DNA of 64,000 bases from Mycolicibacterium sp. MU0053 (GCF_963378095.1 NZ_OY726397.1:2046001-2110000), one strand, 5' to 3'. Positions 38,117 through 48,448 are shown, numbered from the stretch's first letter. Program-made: numbers and translations. The notes: generated from the letters alone by a model not told the origin.

Positions 38117-38962
38117 TCAGGCGATGTGAAAGATGGTTTCGACCGCCACCGCGATGCCGCCGGCCGCGGTGACGATCGCGAGGGTCACCCAGTCGGCGAG
38201 TTTCGGGCGCGCCGGCGCCGCGGACAGCTGACCGGTGCCGCCGCGGGCGGTGATGGCGTCACCGATCTCATCGGCGCGCCGCAGGGTCATGGCCAGGGCC
38301 GCGGCGACCAAGTCGATCAGATCTTGGGCCTGGGCTCGGCGCGCCGTTCGCTCCGGCGGTATCGACTTGGACCGCAGTCGATACGCCGCGTAGAGCACCT
38401 GGAATTCCTCGATCAACATGGGGAATGCGCGCAGCCCGAGCGCCAGCGCCACCGCCCACTCGTCGACCGGCATCCGCACCAGCCTGAGCGGTCGGGCCAA
38501 GGTCGTCAACGCGGGAACGACCTCGGCGACATTGGTGGTCCAGGACACCAGCGCCGCGAGCCCGAACAGCGCGAAAACCAGTGCGATGGCCTGCACAAAG
38601 CGCAGCGCACCACCGAATCCGACACTGACGGCGCCGAACTCGATCACCGGCTGGCCGCCGGCCAGCGCCGTGAACACGAACGCCACGGCGAACAACATCC
38701 ACACCCGAGGGGGCCGGGACGGCACGGCGCCGCGCGGAATGTGGGCGATGCGGACCGCCACCAGCACCAGGGCCCAGCCCAGCGCGATGGTCACCCACCC
38801 GGGGTAGAACCACAGCAGCACCGAAAAACCGAAGACCACCAGGAGTTTGGTGCCCGCCCACAGCTCGTGGATGGGCGAGCTGCCCGGCACCGGGACCAGT
38901 AACAGTCCCCGACGGGGAGCGCGGCGGGCGGGCGCGGGGGCGGGCGTCGGCGCGGTGGTCAT
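38117..38962 (-). CDS. ECF transporter transmembrane (EcfT/CbiQ-type) subunit
   Basis: 281 residues with an N-terminal Ala/Pro/Arg-rich tail and about five membrane helices. The cytoplasmic EcfT coupling segments are visible as [22 protein letters not shown] and [18 protein letters not shown] (Ala-Arg-Gly motif that contacts the ATPases). It corresponds in order and size to M. tuberculosis Rv2325c. The ATG overlaps the stop of the fused ATPase gene by 4 bases (ATGA). Substrate is unknown; ECF systems import vitamins or metals. Confidence 0.85.
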   Translation of the reverse strand: MTTAPTPAPAPARRAPRRGLLLVPVPGSSPIHELWAGTKLLVVFGFSVLLWFYPGWVTIALGWALVLVAVRIAHIPRGAVPSRPPRVWMLFAVAFVFTALAGGQPVIEFGAVSVGFGGALRFVQAIALVFALFGLAALVSWTTNVAEVVPALTTLARPLRLVRMPVDEWAVALALGLRAFPMLIEEFQVLYAAYRLRSKSIPPERTARRAQAQDLIDLVAAALAMTLRRADEIGDAITARGGTGQLSAAPARPKLADWVTLAIVTAAGGIAVAVETIFHIA

Positions 38963-41007
38963 GGTGTGCTCTCCGCCGGGGTCGAAATCGGTTCCAGCAG
39001 TCCATCGCGCAGCCGCACGGTCCGCGGACAAACGTCCCGGAGCCCGGCGGCGTCCTGCGACAGCGCCACCACCGTCAGAGCCCGGTCGCGGCGCAGCGCG
39101 GCCAGCAACTGCACCAGGTCGCGTTGGGCGCCGCTGTCCAGGTTCGCCAGCGGTTCGTCGAGGATCAGCGCACGCGGCGAACGCGCCAGCAATCCGGCCA
39201 ACACCACGCGCCGCATCTGACCCCCGCTGAGCTCGTCGATGCGCCGATCCGCCAGCTCGGGGTCCAGTCCGACCGACTCCAACGCCGCGGCCACCCGGGC
39301 CTCGTCGTGCTGCGAGAAGCGCGCTGCGGAGGCCACTTCAAGGCCGACGTGGCTGCGCATCAGCTGCAACCGCGCGGCCTGGAAGGACAGGCCCACGGCG
39401 CCGACGTTCTGGTCGGCGGGCTTGCCGTCGATGAGGCAGACACCGCTGGTGGGGCTCGTCAGGCCGGCCATGATCCACGCCAGGGTGGACTTACCCGAGC
39501 CGTTGCCGCCGTGGATCAGGACCCCGTCGCCGTGTGCCACGACGAAGTCGATGCCGCGCAGGACGGTCTTGGCCCACGGGGTGCGACTGCTGTACTCGTG
39601 GCCCACACCCGCGAGTTCGAGCACCGGAGTGCGACTGCTGTCAACGGGCGTGCGAGGCGAATTCGGCGCCGGCGCTCGGACCGGGTAGTCGGAGTCGATG
39701 GTCCTCGGCGCAGCGCCGAGGTCGATCGTGCGGTCCGCGGAGGCCGCGGCCTCGGCGTCGTGGGTGATGTGCACGAGCGCGGTGCGGTACCGCTTGGTCA
39801 CCCCGGCGAGCACGCGCAGCAGGGCATCGCGACCCGATTGGTCGACCATCGCGGTGACTTCGTCCGCGATCAGCAGGGCCGGTTTCCGAGCCAGTGCCGC
39901 GGCCAGCGCCAGGCGCTGCAGTTCCGAGCCGGACAGGCTGTTGGTCTCGTGTTCCGCGAGGTCCGCCAGGCCGACATCGCCGAGCAACCGGCCGATGTCG
40001 ACATCGGCTCCCGGCGGTAGCCCCCACACGACATCGTCGATGACCCGGGTGCCCAGCACCTGACTCTTCGCATGCTGCAGCACAACTGCGGTGCCGCCCA
40101 ACTGGCCCAGGCCGACCGCGCCGGGGCGGCGCACCGCTCCCGAGGTCGGCTCTCTGCCGGCCAGAATCAACATCAACGTCGACTTGCCGGAACCGTTGGC
40201 GCCGGTGATGGCGACATGTTCGCCGGCCTCGATGCCCAAGCTGATCTCGTCGAGGGCGTCGCTTTCGGCACCCGGATACCGAAAACTCACCTTGTCGAAC
40301 CGCACCGGTACCGGCGCGATTACAGATTCGCGGGCCCCGGTGGCGGCGGCAGTCAGCTTGTGCACCGCGGGGGTGCCGTCGCGCACGCGCTCCAACACCC
40401 GGGACAGCACCGACCAAGCGACGACGCACGCGAACACGAACGACACGGTGAGATAGCCGAGAAACAGCAGTGCCCAGTGCTGCAGTCCCTCGGCGACGTA
40501 GAGCTGCAACGCGGCGGCGGGGCCCGGCAGGTGCACCCATGTCAGCACGGTGGCGATCCCGTTCGCCGTCGCGGTCACCACGCCGAACATCAAGTGCCGC
40601 AACTGAGTCGACACCGCGAAGATCCCCACCCAGCACGCGGCGACGACGACCCCGGTGAGTAGGGACAGCACAAGCAGCGTGGGTATGCCCCGGCCCTGGC
40701 GTTTGACGTACCCGGTCAATCCGCCGACGCAGGCACAGTTCACAATCGCCAGCAAACCCCCGACGCCGGCGATCAGAAAGGTGATCACCCCGGCGGCAAC
40801 CGTCGCGGCGACCACCGCGCGCAGGCGGTACCGGCTGGCGAGAAGCGCGGGCAGCGCCACACCCAGAATCCCCAACGACTGGGTGAGCGGGATTATCACG
40901 GCGATGATCACGATGACCGCGGAGAGTGCTCCGATGACCGCAGCATGTGCCAGTTCGTTCGGTCGAAGCGGGCCTCCCTCGTGAAGTCGATGGGAGGCAG
41001 CAGTCAT
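38959..41007 (-). CDS. ECF transporter fusion: membrane S-like domain plus two ATPases
   Basis: 682 residues, corresponding to M. tuberculosis Rv2326c. Residues about 1-230 hold six to seven hydrophobic helices (substrate-binding-like domain). Two ABC ATPase domains follow: the first with Walker A ANGSGKST and signature LSGSELQR, the second with Walker A GNGSGKST, signature LSGGQMRR and Walker [11 protein letters not shown]. The first has [10 protein letters not shown] as Walker B. Fusion of all three parts leaves only EcfT separate. I looked for a cobalamin or thiamine riboswitch upstream and see none. Its presence in the lipid locus may be incidental. Confidence 0.85.
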   Translation of the reverse strand: MTAASHRLHEGGPLRPNELAHAAVIGALSAVIVIIAVIIPLTQSLGILGVALPALLASRYRLRAVVAATVAAGVITFLIAGVGGLLAIVNCACVGGLTGYVKRQGRGIPTLLVLSLLTGVVVAACWVGIFAVSTQLRHLMFGVVTATANGIATVLTWVHLPGPAAALQLYVAEGLQHWALLFLGYLTVSFVFACVVAWSVLSRVLERVRDGTPAVHKLTAAATGARESVIAPVPVRFDKVSFRYPGAESDALDEISLGIEAGEHVAITGANGSGKSTLMLILAGREPTSGAVRRPGAVGLGQLGGTAVVLQHAKSQVLGTRVIDDVVWGLPPGADVDIGRLLGDVGLADLAEHETNSLSGSELQRLALAAALARKPALLIADEVTAMVDQSGRDALLRVLAGVTKRYRTALVHITHDAEAAASADRTIDLGAAPRTIDSDYPVRAPAPNSPRTPVDSSRTPVLELAGVGHEYSSRTPWAKTVLRGIDFVVAHGDGVLIHGGNGSGKSTLAWIMAGLTSPTSGVCLIDGKPADQNVGAVGLSFQAARLQLMRSHVGLEVASAARFSQHDEARVAAALESVGLDPELADRRIDELSGGQMRRVVLAGLLARSPRALILDEPLANLDSGAQRDLVQLLAALRRDRALTVVALSQDAAGLRDVCPRTVRLRDGLLEPISTPAESTP

Positions 41008-41184
41008 TTCGGCAATTCTGCCAGACCACCCACCGTATGTTCATGGAACGGTTCGCACCGAATCCCGCCTGAGATGTGCGTGAATGGTGTGACGAGAAGC
41101 TGTGTTGCAGAAGATGATGAAGGGCGACGCGATGTCATCAACTCCCGAACCGCCGGGGCCGGTCGGCGTCCGGATCGGCGTGCG

Positions 41185-42243
41185 ATGACCGGGGGTACGC
41201 AGCTATACGAACAGTCCGAGTTCCCGATCTTCCAGAACCGGATGTACGAGTCGGCTCTCGCGGCGCGCGCGTGTCCCCGTGGCGATATTCGTCTGGTCCA
41301 GGACGGCACCAGCGGCCTCGTGCGCAACACGGCGTTCCGCCCCGAATTGATGACGTATGACGCGACATATCAGAACGAACAGGCTCATAGCTCGGTGTTC
41401 AAGACGCACCTCGACCGCGTCGCCACCATCGTCATGCGGTACCTGGGTACCGACCGGCTGGTCGAAGTCGGTTGCGGTAAGGCGTATTTCCTCGAGCTGC
41501 TGCAGTCGCACGGGTGCTCCGTCACGGGCTTCGACCCGACCTATGAGGGTGCCAATCCCGCTGTCCATCGGCACCATTTCGGCGCCGGCGCGACCGTCGC
41601 GGCCGACGGGATCGTCCTGCGGCACGTGCTCGAGCACATCGAGGACCCGTTTGGTTTCCTCCAGAGTTTGCGGGACGCCAACGGGGGTGGACTGATCTAC
41701 ATCGAGGTCCCGTGCTTCGACTGGATCCTGCGTGCCAGAGCGTGGTTCGACATCTTCTATGAGCATGTCAACTATTTCCGGCTCCGGGACTTCGCGAGGA
41801 TGTTCGGCCGGGTGGTGGACGGTGGACGTCTGTTCGCGGATCAATACCTATACGTCGTCGCCGACCTCGCCACCTTGCGAGCGCCGGTCGCCGATCCCGG
41901 GGACCGGGTGGACTTTCCGGCGGACTTCCTTGCTACCGCAACCAGTTCGCCCGCGGCCGCGCTGAACGGTTCGACAACGGTGTGGGGCGCGGCCTCCAAG
42001 GGTGTCATCTATTCGCTGCTGCGGGAACGCAGCGGCCATCCGGTGCATGGCCTCGTCGACATCAATCCCGCCAAACACGGCAAGTTTGTGTCCGCCACCG
42101 GCCTGCGCGTGATGTCTCCCGGGGAGGCGATGGCGACGCTCGCGCCGGGGTCGGACATCTGCGTGATGAACTCCAATTACCTGGCGGAGGTTCGCACCAT
42201 CACGCGCGATCGGTTCAATTTGATCGGAGTGGACCATGAGTGA
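41185..42243 (+). CDS. Sugar C-methyltransferase-like SAM enzyme
   Basis: 352 residues. The central class I SAM domain has VEVGCGKAYFLELLQ (motif I) and VLRHVLEHIEDPFGFLQ; the C-terminal domain has VWGAASKGVIYSLLRE, the G(A/S)xxKG pattern of the C-methyltransferase C-terminal domain found in enzymes such as those making 3-C-methyl nucleotide sugars. The usual N-terminal zinc-binding Cys cluster is missing; only one Cys (RACPRG) remains there. It overlaps the CmcI-type gene by 8 bases. Beside a CDP-sugar cassette it most likely methylates a carbon of a 4-keto nucleotide sugar. The start is uncertain; a longer GTG start is in frame. Confidence 0.75.
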   Translation: MTGGTQLYEQSEFPIFQNRMYESALAARACPRGDIRLVQDGTSGLVRNTAFRPELMTYDATYQNEQAHSSVFKTHLDRVATIVMRYLGTDRLVEVGCGKAYFLELLQSHGCSVTGFDPTYEGANPAVHRHHFGAGATVAADGIVLRHVLEHIEDPFGFLQSLRDANGGGLIYIEVPCFDWILRARAWFDIFYEHVNYFRLRDFARMFGRVVDGGRLFADQYLYVVADLATLRAPVADPGDRVDFPADFLATATSSPAAALNGSTTVWGAASKGVIYSLLRERSGHPVHGLVDINPAKHGKFVSATGLRVMSPGEAMATLAPGSDICVMNSNYLAEVRTITRDRFNLIGVDHE

Positions 42244-43006
42244 CTTCGACGACGAAGTCCAGCACCGCATCGACGCGATGGCGCACGACGACCGGCTGCA
42301 CGCCGATGCCGCTGAATTCATGCGGAGCTCGCTGTTGGCGAAGTATTCCTACAATTTCTCCTGGCTGTCGCGGCCGATCATCCAGTACCCCCAGGACATG
42401 GTCGCCATGCAGGAGTTGATTTGGCGCGTGCGGCCCGACCTGATCATCGAGACCGGCATCGCCCACGGCGGGTCACTGATCTTCAGCGCCTCCATGCTGG
42501 CCCTGCTGGACCTGGCCGACGCCGTCGAGGCGGGCGCGATGCTCGACCCAGCCCAGTCCCAGCGCACTGTGTTGGGAATTGACATCGATATCCGCGCGCA
42601 CAATCGGGCGGCCATCGAGGCGCACCCGTTGGCGTCGCGCATTCAGATGATCGAGGGCTCGAGCCTCTCGCCCGCGGTGGTGACGGAGGTCCACGCCATC
42701 GCGGCCCGCCACGAACGGGTGCTGGTGTGTTTGGACAGCAACCACACCCACGGACACGTGCTGGCGGAGCTGCAGGCGTACGCGCCGCTGACCTCGATCG
42801 GCAGCTATTGCGTGGTGTTCGACACCATCGTCGAGGACATGCCGGCCGACATGTTTGCCGACCGTCCGTGGGCCCCCGGCGACAACCCGAAGACCGCGGT
42901 GTGCGAGTTCCTCGCGGGCCATGCCGAATTCGCCATCGACCGGAGTGTCGAGGACAAGCTGCAGATCACGGTAGCGCCGGCCGGTTATCTGAGAAGGGTC
43001 GAGTGA
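42236..43006 (+). CDS. CmcI / rhamnosyl O-methyltransferase family protein
   Basis: 256 residues of the CmcI-type SAM methyltransferase family (which includes sugar O-methyltransferases and proteins annotated as cephalosporin hydroxylase). Motifs: PDLIIETGIAHGGSLIFSAS (SAM loop), VLGIDIDIRAHNRAAIEAHP, IEGSSLSPAVV and VCLDSNHTHGHVLAELQAY, where the Asp and His are likely Mg ligands. Coupled to the preceding C-methyltransferase gene by an ATGAGTGA overlap. It probably O-methylates a deoxyhexose of the glycolipid. It converges on the epimerase gene 27 bases away. Confidence 0.8.
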   Translation: MSDFDDEVQHRIDAMAHDDRLHADAAEFMRSSLLAKYSYNFSWLSRPIIQYPQDMVAMQELIWRVRPDLIIETGIAHGGSLIFSASMLALLDLADAVEAGAMLDPAQSQRTVLGIDIDIRAHNRAAIEAHPLASRIQMIEGSSLSPAVVTEVHAIAARHERVLVCLDSNHTHGHVLAELQAYAPLTSIGSYCVVFDTIVEDMPADMFADRPWAPGDNPKTAVCEFLAGHAEFAIDRSVEDKLQITVAPAGYLRRVE

Positions 43007-43033
43007 GCGCGAGACTGCTTCCGGCGCTGCATC

Positions 43034-43585
43034 TCACGACTCGAGTCCGGCGAAGTCGGCACCCAGCAACGGGTGGGTCAGATCGCGAGGCGAAACGTTC
43101 TGTGGCGGCAACGGCCAGGGCAGGGCCAGCCGTGGGTCGTCGTGACGGAGCCCGCCCTCGGCGGACGGGTGATAGCAGGCGGTGACGAGGTAAAGCAGTT
43201 CGCTTTCCGGCTCCAAGGCCTGGAATCCGTGCGCGAAACCCTCCGGGACGACCAGCATCTGCCCGTCGTCCGGCGACAATTCCTGGGCGTGCCACCGTAG
43301 GAAAGTGGGGGACCCCGCCCGCAGGTCCACCGCGACGTCCCAGATCCGGCCGCGCACACACCGGACCATCTTGGTTTCGGCGTGCGGTGCCCGTTGGAAG
43401 TGCAGGCCGCGCACCGTGCCGGCCTGTCCGGTCCGGGAATGGTTGATCTGCACGATCTCGCGACGTCCCAGCACGGGCTGTAGTTCCCGCGCGCAGAACA
43501 GGCGGGCAAAAGCGCCGCGGGCATCCCGATGCGGCACGGACTGCACGATCTTCACGTCGGCGATGGACGTATCGAGGATGTTCAT
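43034..43585 (-). CDS. rfbC: dTDP-4-dehydrorhamnose 3,5-epimerase family protein
   Basis: 183 residues, RmlC-type cupin. DARGAFARLF, the catalytic His in VRGLHFQRAPHAETKMVRC, the Asp in DVAVDLRAGSPT and the Tyr in YLVTACYHPSAEGGLRHDDP are all present, so an active epimerase is expected. Family members act on 4-keto-6-deoxy sugars; in this cassette the nucleotide is more likely CDP than dTDP. It is last in a tight leftward operon: its ATG overlaps the dehydratase stop by 4 bases. It may epimerise one or both of C3 and C5. Confidence 0.85.
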   Translation of the reverse strand: MNILDTSIADVKIVQSVPHRDARGAFARLFCARELQPVLGRREIVQINHSRTGQAGTVRGLHFQRAPHAETKMVRCVRGRIWDVAVDLRAGSPTFLRWHAQELSPDDGQMLVVPEGFAHGFQALEPESELLYLVTACYHPSAEGGLRHDDPRLALPWPLPPQNVSPRDLTHPLLGADFAGLES

Positions 43586-44661
43586 CCGGTCGCCCACGCC
43601 AAACCCGAGTGGGCGGCATCGGCGACGTAAGCGCTCAGTTGATCGGCGCTCGGCACTTCACCGACTTCGATGAACCGGCGGTACCACTGGGCCGTGTGCT
43701 GGAGCGTGTGTTCAAAGCCCCAGACCGGGTGCCAACCCAGCCGCATCTTGGCGCGGGCAATGTCGAGCTGCAACAATCCCGCCTCGTGCGGTTCCGGGCC
43801 GGTTGCCAGCTGCCAGCGAAGCTGCGGCCACGTCAGCGCCAGCTCCCGCAGCACCTCCTCGACCGTATGGTTGCCCTCCCCATCGGGGCCGAAGTTCCAG
43901 GCATCCGCGCAGGCGGCGTCGCCGTCGAGCAACCGCCGGCCCAACAGCAGGTACCCGCTGAGGCAATCCAGCACGTGTTGCCAGGGACGGGTGGCCCGCG
44001 GGGCGCGAATGACCAGTGGCCGGCCGGCAAGAATCGACCGGGCCAGGTCGGGAATCAGTCGGTCCTCGGACCAGTCGCCACCGCCGACCACGTTGCCGGC
44101 CCGAGCTGTGGCGAGCAGCGGAGCCGACGGGTGCTGTAGAAACGCTGCTCGATAGCTCGCGGCCACGAACTCGACGCCGGCCTTGGAGGCACTGTAGGGA
44201 TCGTGTCCGCCCAAGGGGTCACGTTCTCGGTAGGGCCACCACCATTCGCGATTCTCATAACACTTGTCGCTCGTCACGACCACCACGGCACGCACCTGTG
44301 GGGTATGGCGAACGGACTCGATCACATGCGCCGCCCCCATCACATTGGTGGCCCACGTGGTCACCGGCTCCCGATAGGACCGGCGAACCAAAGGCTGGGC
44401 GGCCAAATGAAATACCACCTCCGGCTGTTCGGTGGTGACGAGGTCGCGAACCGCCGCCTCATCGCGAACGTCGATGCGATGATCCCTGATGGGCAGCTGC
44501 AACTGTGTCCAGTGGCTCGACTCCGACGGCGGGTCCAAACCCAGCCCGATGACGTCGGCGCCGAGCATGTGCAGCCACAGGCACAACCAGCTACCTTTGA
44601 AGCCGGTGTGGCCGGTGACCAAGACCCGGCGGCCACGATAAGCGCCCCCGAATGCGTTCAA
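43582..44661 (-). CDS. rfbG: CDP-glucose 4,6-dehydratase
   Basis: About 359 residues, extended SDR. Cofactor motif [13 protein letters not shown], the RfbG-type [15 protein letters not shown], the catalytic YxxxK in [11 protein letters not shown] and [30 protein letters not shown] identify it as the CDP-glucose rather than dTDP-glucose enzyme. It makes CDP-4-keto-6-deoxy-D-glucose. The start is placed at a TTG at 44661 that overlaps the upstream stop (TTGA); GTG codons at 44664 and 44670 are alternatives, as no ATG fits the conserved N-terminus. Confidence 0.88.
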   Translation of the reverse strand: MNAFGGAYRGRRVLVTGHTGFKGSWLCLWLHMLGADVIGLGLDPPSESSHWTQLQLPIRDHRIDVRDEAAVRDLVTTEQPEVVFHLAAQPLVRRSYREPVTTWATNVMGAAHVIESVRHTPQVRAVVVVTSDKCYENREWWWPYRERDPLGGHDPYSASKAGVEFVAASYRAAFLQHPSAPLLATARAGNVVGGGDWSEDRLIPDLARSILAGRPLVIRAPRATRPWQHVLDCLSGYLLLGRRLLDGDAACADAWNFGPDGEGNHTVEEVLRELALTWPQLRWQLATGPEPHEAGLLQLDIARAKMRLGWHPVWGFEHTLQHTAQWYRRFIEVGEVPSADQLSAYVADAAHSGLAWATG

Positions 44662-45431
44662 CACCAGCACTTCCAGGGTGCGTCGCCGCTGTTCCACAGA
44701 TCTTCGAGCAGGTTCTTGTCTCGAAGCGTGTCCATGGCTTGCCAGAATCCGGAGTGTTGGAAGGCCATCATCTCGCCGTCGGCGGCGAGCTGATTCAGGG
44801 GCCGGCCCTCCCACGGGGTGTGGTCGCCGTCGATGTAATCGAGTACCGCCGGGGACAGGACGAAGAACCCGCCGTTGATGAATCCACCGTCGCCGGGCGG
44901 CTTCTCGACGAAACGGGTCACCCGGTTGGCCGCGCATTCCATGGCCCCGTACCGTCCCGGCGGAAGTACCGCGGTGACCGTGGCATGTCGCCCGTGCCGA
45001 CGGTGGAATTCGATGCTGGCGCCGATGTCCACGTCGCTGAGTCCATCACCGTAGGTGAAGCAGAAGGCGTCATCGTCCTGGATGTAGCCGGCCACGCGTT
45101 TGAGACGCCCACCGGTCAGGGTCTCGTCGCCGGTGTCCACGAGCGTGACCCGCCACGGTTCCGCATGGTGTCGATGCACTTCCATCTTGTTGTTGGACAT
45201 GTCGAAGGTGACGTCCGACATGTGCAGAAAATAGTTGGCGAAATATTCTTTGATGGCGTAACCCTTATATCCACAGCACACGACGAAGTCATCGATGCCG
45301 TGATGCGAATACAGTTTCATGATGTGCCAGAGGATCGGCCGTCCGCCGATCTCCACCATGGGCTTGGGGCGGATCGTCGTCTCCTCCCGGAGGCGGCTAC
45401 CCAGACCACCCGCCAGTAAGACGGCTTTCAT
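44658..45431 (-). CDS. rfbF: Glucose-1-phosphate cytidylyltransferase
   Basis: 257 residues, nucleotidyltransferase fold. The signature [65 protein letters not shown] (metal-binding Asp) and [12 protein letters not shown] are diagnostic of RfbF, which makes CDP-glucose from CTP and glucose 1-phosphate. It feeds the dehydratase that overlaps its 3' end, and its ATG overlaps the stop of the unknown protein upstream. CDP-hexose synthesis is unexpected here, since the GPL sugars I know best are dTDP-rhamnose and dTDP-6-deoxytalose derived. Confidence 0.92.
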   Translation of the reverse strand: MKAVLLAGGLGSRLREETTIRPKPMVEIGGRPILWHIMKLYSHHGIDDFVVCCGYKGYAIKEYFANYFLHMSDVTFDMSNNKMEVHRHHAEPWRVTLVDTGDETLTGGRLKRVAGYIQDDDAFCFTYGDGLSDVDIGASIEFHRRHGRHATVTAVLPPGRYGAMECAANRVTRFVEKPPGDGGFINGGFFVLSPAVLDYIDGDHTPWEGRPLNQLAADGEMMAFQHSGFWQAMDTLRDKNLLEDLWNSGDAPWKCWC

Positions 45432-46291
45432 TCGACCCGCCCCGACCGGGATCCGGGTGACCCCGACCTACCCTTGGGCCGATCCGCCAGGCCGGCGGTG
45501 TATTTCGAATCGCCACCGACCATGACGGTCGCATGCCCGAAAACCTCGACCGGAATATTGCGGGAGAACGTCTGGTCGAGGTGGCGCAGCAGCAGGAATG
45601 AACCGAGCCGTTCGCCCAGGAAACCCACCGCCCGGATCTGGAATCTGTTGTATTTCTCGAGGCGCCGGCCGAACCGGGTCAGAAAATGCCGGCCGACGAT
45701 CTCGACCTTGGACAAATTCTCCACCAGCCAGGATTTCGGATAGATCCCGAGCTCGATACCGCCCGGGATGAAATGCTTGGCGGCCAGGAAATCGGCCGCG
45801 GACCGCGAGTTCAACACACCGATCTCGGCGGCAAGCGACGCGTAGTCGAGAATGTCTTGGCGGTGATGAACGGTCGCGTAGTTACCGAGGATGGTGTTTC
45901 TGATGTAAAGCGGTTGCGCAAGCAAGAATTCGAGGCCGGGTGCGGGGGCAACCTGTGCGAGTTCGCCCACCTTGTCGAAGTCCTCGAGGCACAACTCCCG
46001 CATGGTCGGATAGACGTGGGACTCCCGTCCCTCCGGTGCGGGCAGGGTCCTTTTCCGGTACGAGGATATTTCGACGAGTTCGACGTCGCCGGCCAACCGC
46101 TGGATCGCGAGGGGCACGACGTACGACCCCGCGGCGCCATACGCCAGCGGGCGGGCCTGGTGCCAGAACTGATCCAGTTGTCTCACATGAAGTGCGGAAT
46201 CAGGCCGATAGTCGCCGAGTGCGATGCAGTCGTCATACCAATGCTCGGGCAGCAAGGGCTTCGTGTGACTGATGCAGAATCGGTGAATCAT
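45428..46291 (-). CDS. Unknown protein heading the CDP-sugar operon
   Basis: 287 residues; I do not recognise the family with confidence. It begins [15 protein letters not shown], contains many aromatic and His residues ([38 protein letters not shown]), has no signal peptide or clear membrane helix, and lacks SAM or Rossmann motifs. The C-terminal third ([30 protein letters not shown]) resembles the tails of some DUF4422-type polysaccharide glycosyltransferases, so a glycosyltransferase is a weak possibility. It is first in the operon with rfbF, rfbG and rfbC, coupled by ATGA. Confidence 0.6.
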   Translation of the reverse strand: MIHRFCISHTKPLLPEHWYDDCIALGDYRPDSALHVRQLDQFWHQARPLAYGAAGSYVVPLAIQRLAGDVELVEISSYRKRTLPAPEGRESHVYPTMRELCLEDFDKVGELAQVAPAPGLEFLLAQPLYIRNTILGNYATVHHRQDILDYASLAAEIGVLNSRSAADFLAAKHFIPGGIELGIYPKSWLVENLSKVEIVGRHFLTRFGRRLEKYNRFQIRAVGFLGERLGSFLLLRHLDQTFSRNIPVEVFGHATVMVGGDSKYTAGLADRPKGRSGSPGSRSGRVE

Positions 46292-46543
46292 CGGTCGTGG
46301 GCAATGGTGGATATTCGGAGATGTTGGGATCTCCGGCCGGCTGTCCTACCGGCGTTAGCGGGTGCCACGACGATGATTTCTCCCCGAGTCGTCCAGCTGC
46401 GTCAGAAGTCGAGCGTATCAAGGCAATTCGCGAACGAGCCCGAATCGCGGGGAATTGAATGGGTCGTGAAACCACCAGTGCCCCTGCGGCACCATGAATC
46501 ACTTGGGCAACATCGTTGGTGCCGAACAGGACTCGAATTCGGG

Positions 46544-46559
46544 GGCCGGCCTCGGCCGG
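46544..46559 (-). terminator. GC-rich hairpin after the 46560 methyltransferase
   Basis: Immediately beyond the stop of the leftward methyltransferase gene, CCGGCC-TC-GGCCGG forms a perfect 6-base stem with flanking G/C pairs possible. It has no U-tract. Many mycobacterial terminators lack one, so this hairpin may end that transcript and separate it from the CDP-sugar operon. Confidence 0.4.
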
Positions 46560-47258
46560 TCAAACCTGAGCTTCTCGACGCACCACCACAATGTGGCCAG
46601 AGTGAAAATTAGCCACACTGGTGGCGACGCGGTAGTGGCCGTGCAATAAATCGACCAGGCCGCTGCCGAGGTCTGCCGGAGAAAAGCTGCTGTACAGCGT
46701 CCACCGATCGAAGTACACGTCTTGGATGAGGTAGGCACCGTGGTCGTTCAATGCGCCGTCGAAGAGCCGGCGGAAGGAGTTCACGATGTGTGAACTCGCG
46801 TGGCTGCGAGCATCGACGATGACGTCGAACGGCCCGAACTCAGCGGCCACGTCACTCAGCAGGGAATCGCCCTGCTCGCCGCAGATGCGGACATGCCGGC
46901 GCCGGGAATCGGCGATCGACACGAACTTCGAGTCGATGTCGATGCCGACGACCAGCGAGTCCGGGTGGAGGAAATCCCGCCACCTCGTCACCGAGTCGCC
47001 ATAGAAACTTCCCATCTCGAGCATCCGCACCGGGCGGGTCCGATCGATCACGGACTCGTAGATCGCCGAGCAGGACGGCAACGGGTGCACTCGCGGAGTG
47101 CGGTCGGCGACCTCGGGTGGCTGCGCGTCGAGTTCGGTGTTCACGACCGACCACGTCATATTCGAAGCGGGACCCGGTCCCAAGGCCTTCGCGATGCCGC
47201 CTCGGACACGACGACGATGCCGCCGAGCGACGGGGGAGAACTTGAGGACGATGTTCAC
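46560..47258 (-). CDS. SAM-dependent methyltransferase (O-methyltransferase-like)
   Basis: 232 residues. MLEMGSFYGDSVTRWRDFLHPDSLVVGIDIDSKF holds the SAM loop and the acidic ribose-binding residue; GEQGDSLLSDVAAEFGPFDVIVDARSHAS and DHGAYLIQDVYFDRW follow, as in macrocin/rhamnosyl O-methyltransferase relatives. The N-terminal 35 residues are basic and poorly conserved-looking. It stands between Gap and the CDP-sugar operon, with 163 and 268 bases of flanking non-coding DNA. Probably methylates a sugar hydroxyl of the glycolipid. Confidence 0.75.
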   Translation of the reverse strand: MNIVLKFSPVARRHRRRVRGGIAKALGPGPASNMTWSVVNTELDAQPPEVADRTPRVHPLPSCSAIYESVIDRTRPVRMLEMGSFYGDSVTRWRDFLHPDSLVVGIDIDSKFVSIADSRRRHVRICGEQGDSLLSDVAAEFGPFDVIVDARSHASSHIVNSFRRLFDGALNDHGAYLIQDVYFDRWTLYSSFSPADLGSGLVDLLHGHYRVATSVANFHSGHIVVVRREAQV

Positions 47259-47421
47259 AGTGAGCAGGATGTGGTCTGCGTGAGCCGCGGCGGAGTGCAG
47301 CGGCGGGTCATACCTTGGATTGTCCCGAGCATCGCGTCAGTATGAACCGAGACCGGCGTCGGCGGGCGCACTTTCATCGATGGGCACCAGGCCGCGAGCG
47401 CGGAATGGGAGCCGTGTCGAC

Positions 47422-48201
47422 TCAGAGCAAACCGTTTGCCAACTGGATGACCCCCACCACGCCGAAGATCGCTATCAAAATCCGTCGACGATAAGCGGAC
47501 GCCCAGTTGTGCAGAGGTTGCAGTACGGCAAGGGTTTTCGCGGGCGCCAGCAGATAGCTGACGAGGGTGAGTTCGACCACCGCGAACATCGCGATGACGA
47601 AAACGATGATCGCGAGGATCTGCGTGCCGATCGGGGCCCCCGACGCCACGATGGGAGTAACTACGAACAGCACCAGCACGGGCGGTGGAAGGCCGCCTAG
47701 TCCGAATACGAACGAGACCCACAGGGCCCCGTCCTCCCATGCGGTTTGGAGGCGATGCAGCATTCTGCGGAATATCGACCCGCCGTCGGCGCCCGGTTCT
47801 TTCGGGTTGCCGAACGGCGATGTGATGGGGGGCTCGGGCTCTTGCACCAGGACCGAGCCATCGCCGGCCGCCACCGACAGGCGCACCCGTTGGCGTACCG
47901 CTCGATAGGTCATCAGGGCAGCGACGGAGACCATGAGCGCGCCCATGACGAGTTGAACGATGCGACCGGTGGTGCTGTTGCCCGGCGCCGCAATACTTTG
48001 CGCAACATCGCGAAAGCCCGGTGTCACGTGCAGCAGCATCAGCGGAATCAGCAGGCCCGCCAGGCTGATGATCGTGCTGCCGAGCCAGTAGGCCGCCAGG
48101 TTTTGCACCGGGCGCGGGCGCGAGATCATCAGGACGATGATGGCGAGTAGTACCGGATTGACCGCGAACATGAACGCCAGCCCCAGCACGACACCCCACA
48201 C
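47422..48201 (-). CDS. gap: Gap-like GPL-addressing membrane protein
   Basis: About 259 residues with six predicted membrane helices: WGVVLGLAFMFAVNPVLLAIIVLMISRPRPVQNLAAYWLGS at the N-terminus is the family hallmark (NPxxL then MISRPRPVxNL), and the central cytosolic loop is rich in Pro/Gly. Gap in M. smegmatis is needed to bring GPLs to the cell surface. The GTG at 48201 is chosen because it gives the conserved N-terminus; a GGAGG lies 14 bases upstream, so GTG 48213 is possible. It is downstream of the sulfotransferase gene and in the same direction. Confidence 0.8.
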   Translation of the reverse strand: MWGVVLGLAFMFAVNPVLLAIIVLMISRPRPVQNLAAYWLGSTIISLAGLLIPLMLLHVTPGFRDVAQSIAAPGNSTTGRIVQLVMGALMVSVAALMTYRAVRQRVRLSVAAGDGSVLVQEPEPPITSPFGNPKEPGADGGSIFRRMLHRLQTAWEDGALWVSFVFGLGGLPPPVLVLFVVTPIVASGAPIGTQILAIIVFVIAMFAVVELTLVSYLLAPAKTLAVLQPLHNWASAYRRRILIAIFGVVGVIQLANGLL

Positions 48202-48448
48202 GGGCCCGAACACTACCTCCGTTGCTGCTCGCGCGTTGGCAGTTTCGGCGCCTGGCTGGGGGAGTCCGAGCGTCCAGGGCCGCACGGCAGGCCCGAAATC
48301 GGTGACAAGAAGGTGATTACCGCGCGGCGCCGGCACGCCTATGCCGGAGCTCGGGTTCGCTTGCGGCCGTGCAGCAACGGGCCGCAGACGGTTGCGGGAA
48401 TGGGGACCGCGGCGCGGCGATGTGGGCTGATGGCGGTTGGCGGGATAG

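Noticed and set aside
41008..41184. Vitamin riboswitch upstream of the ECF transporter genes
   Set aside because: No B12-box or thi-box-like words and the leader is too short.
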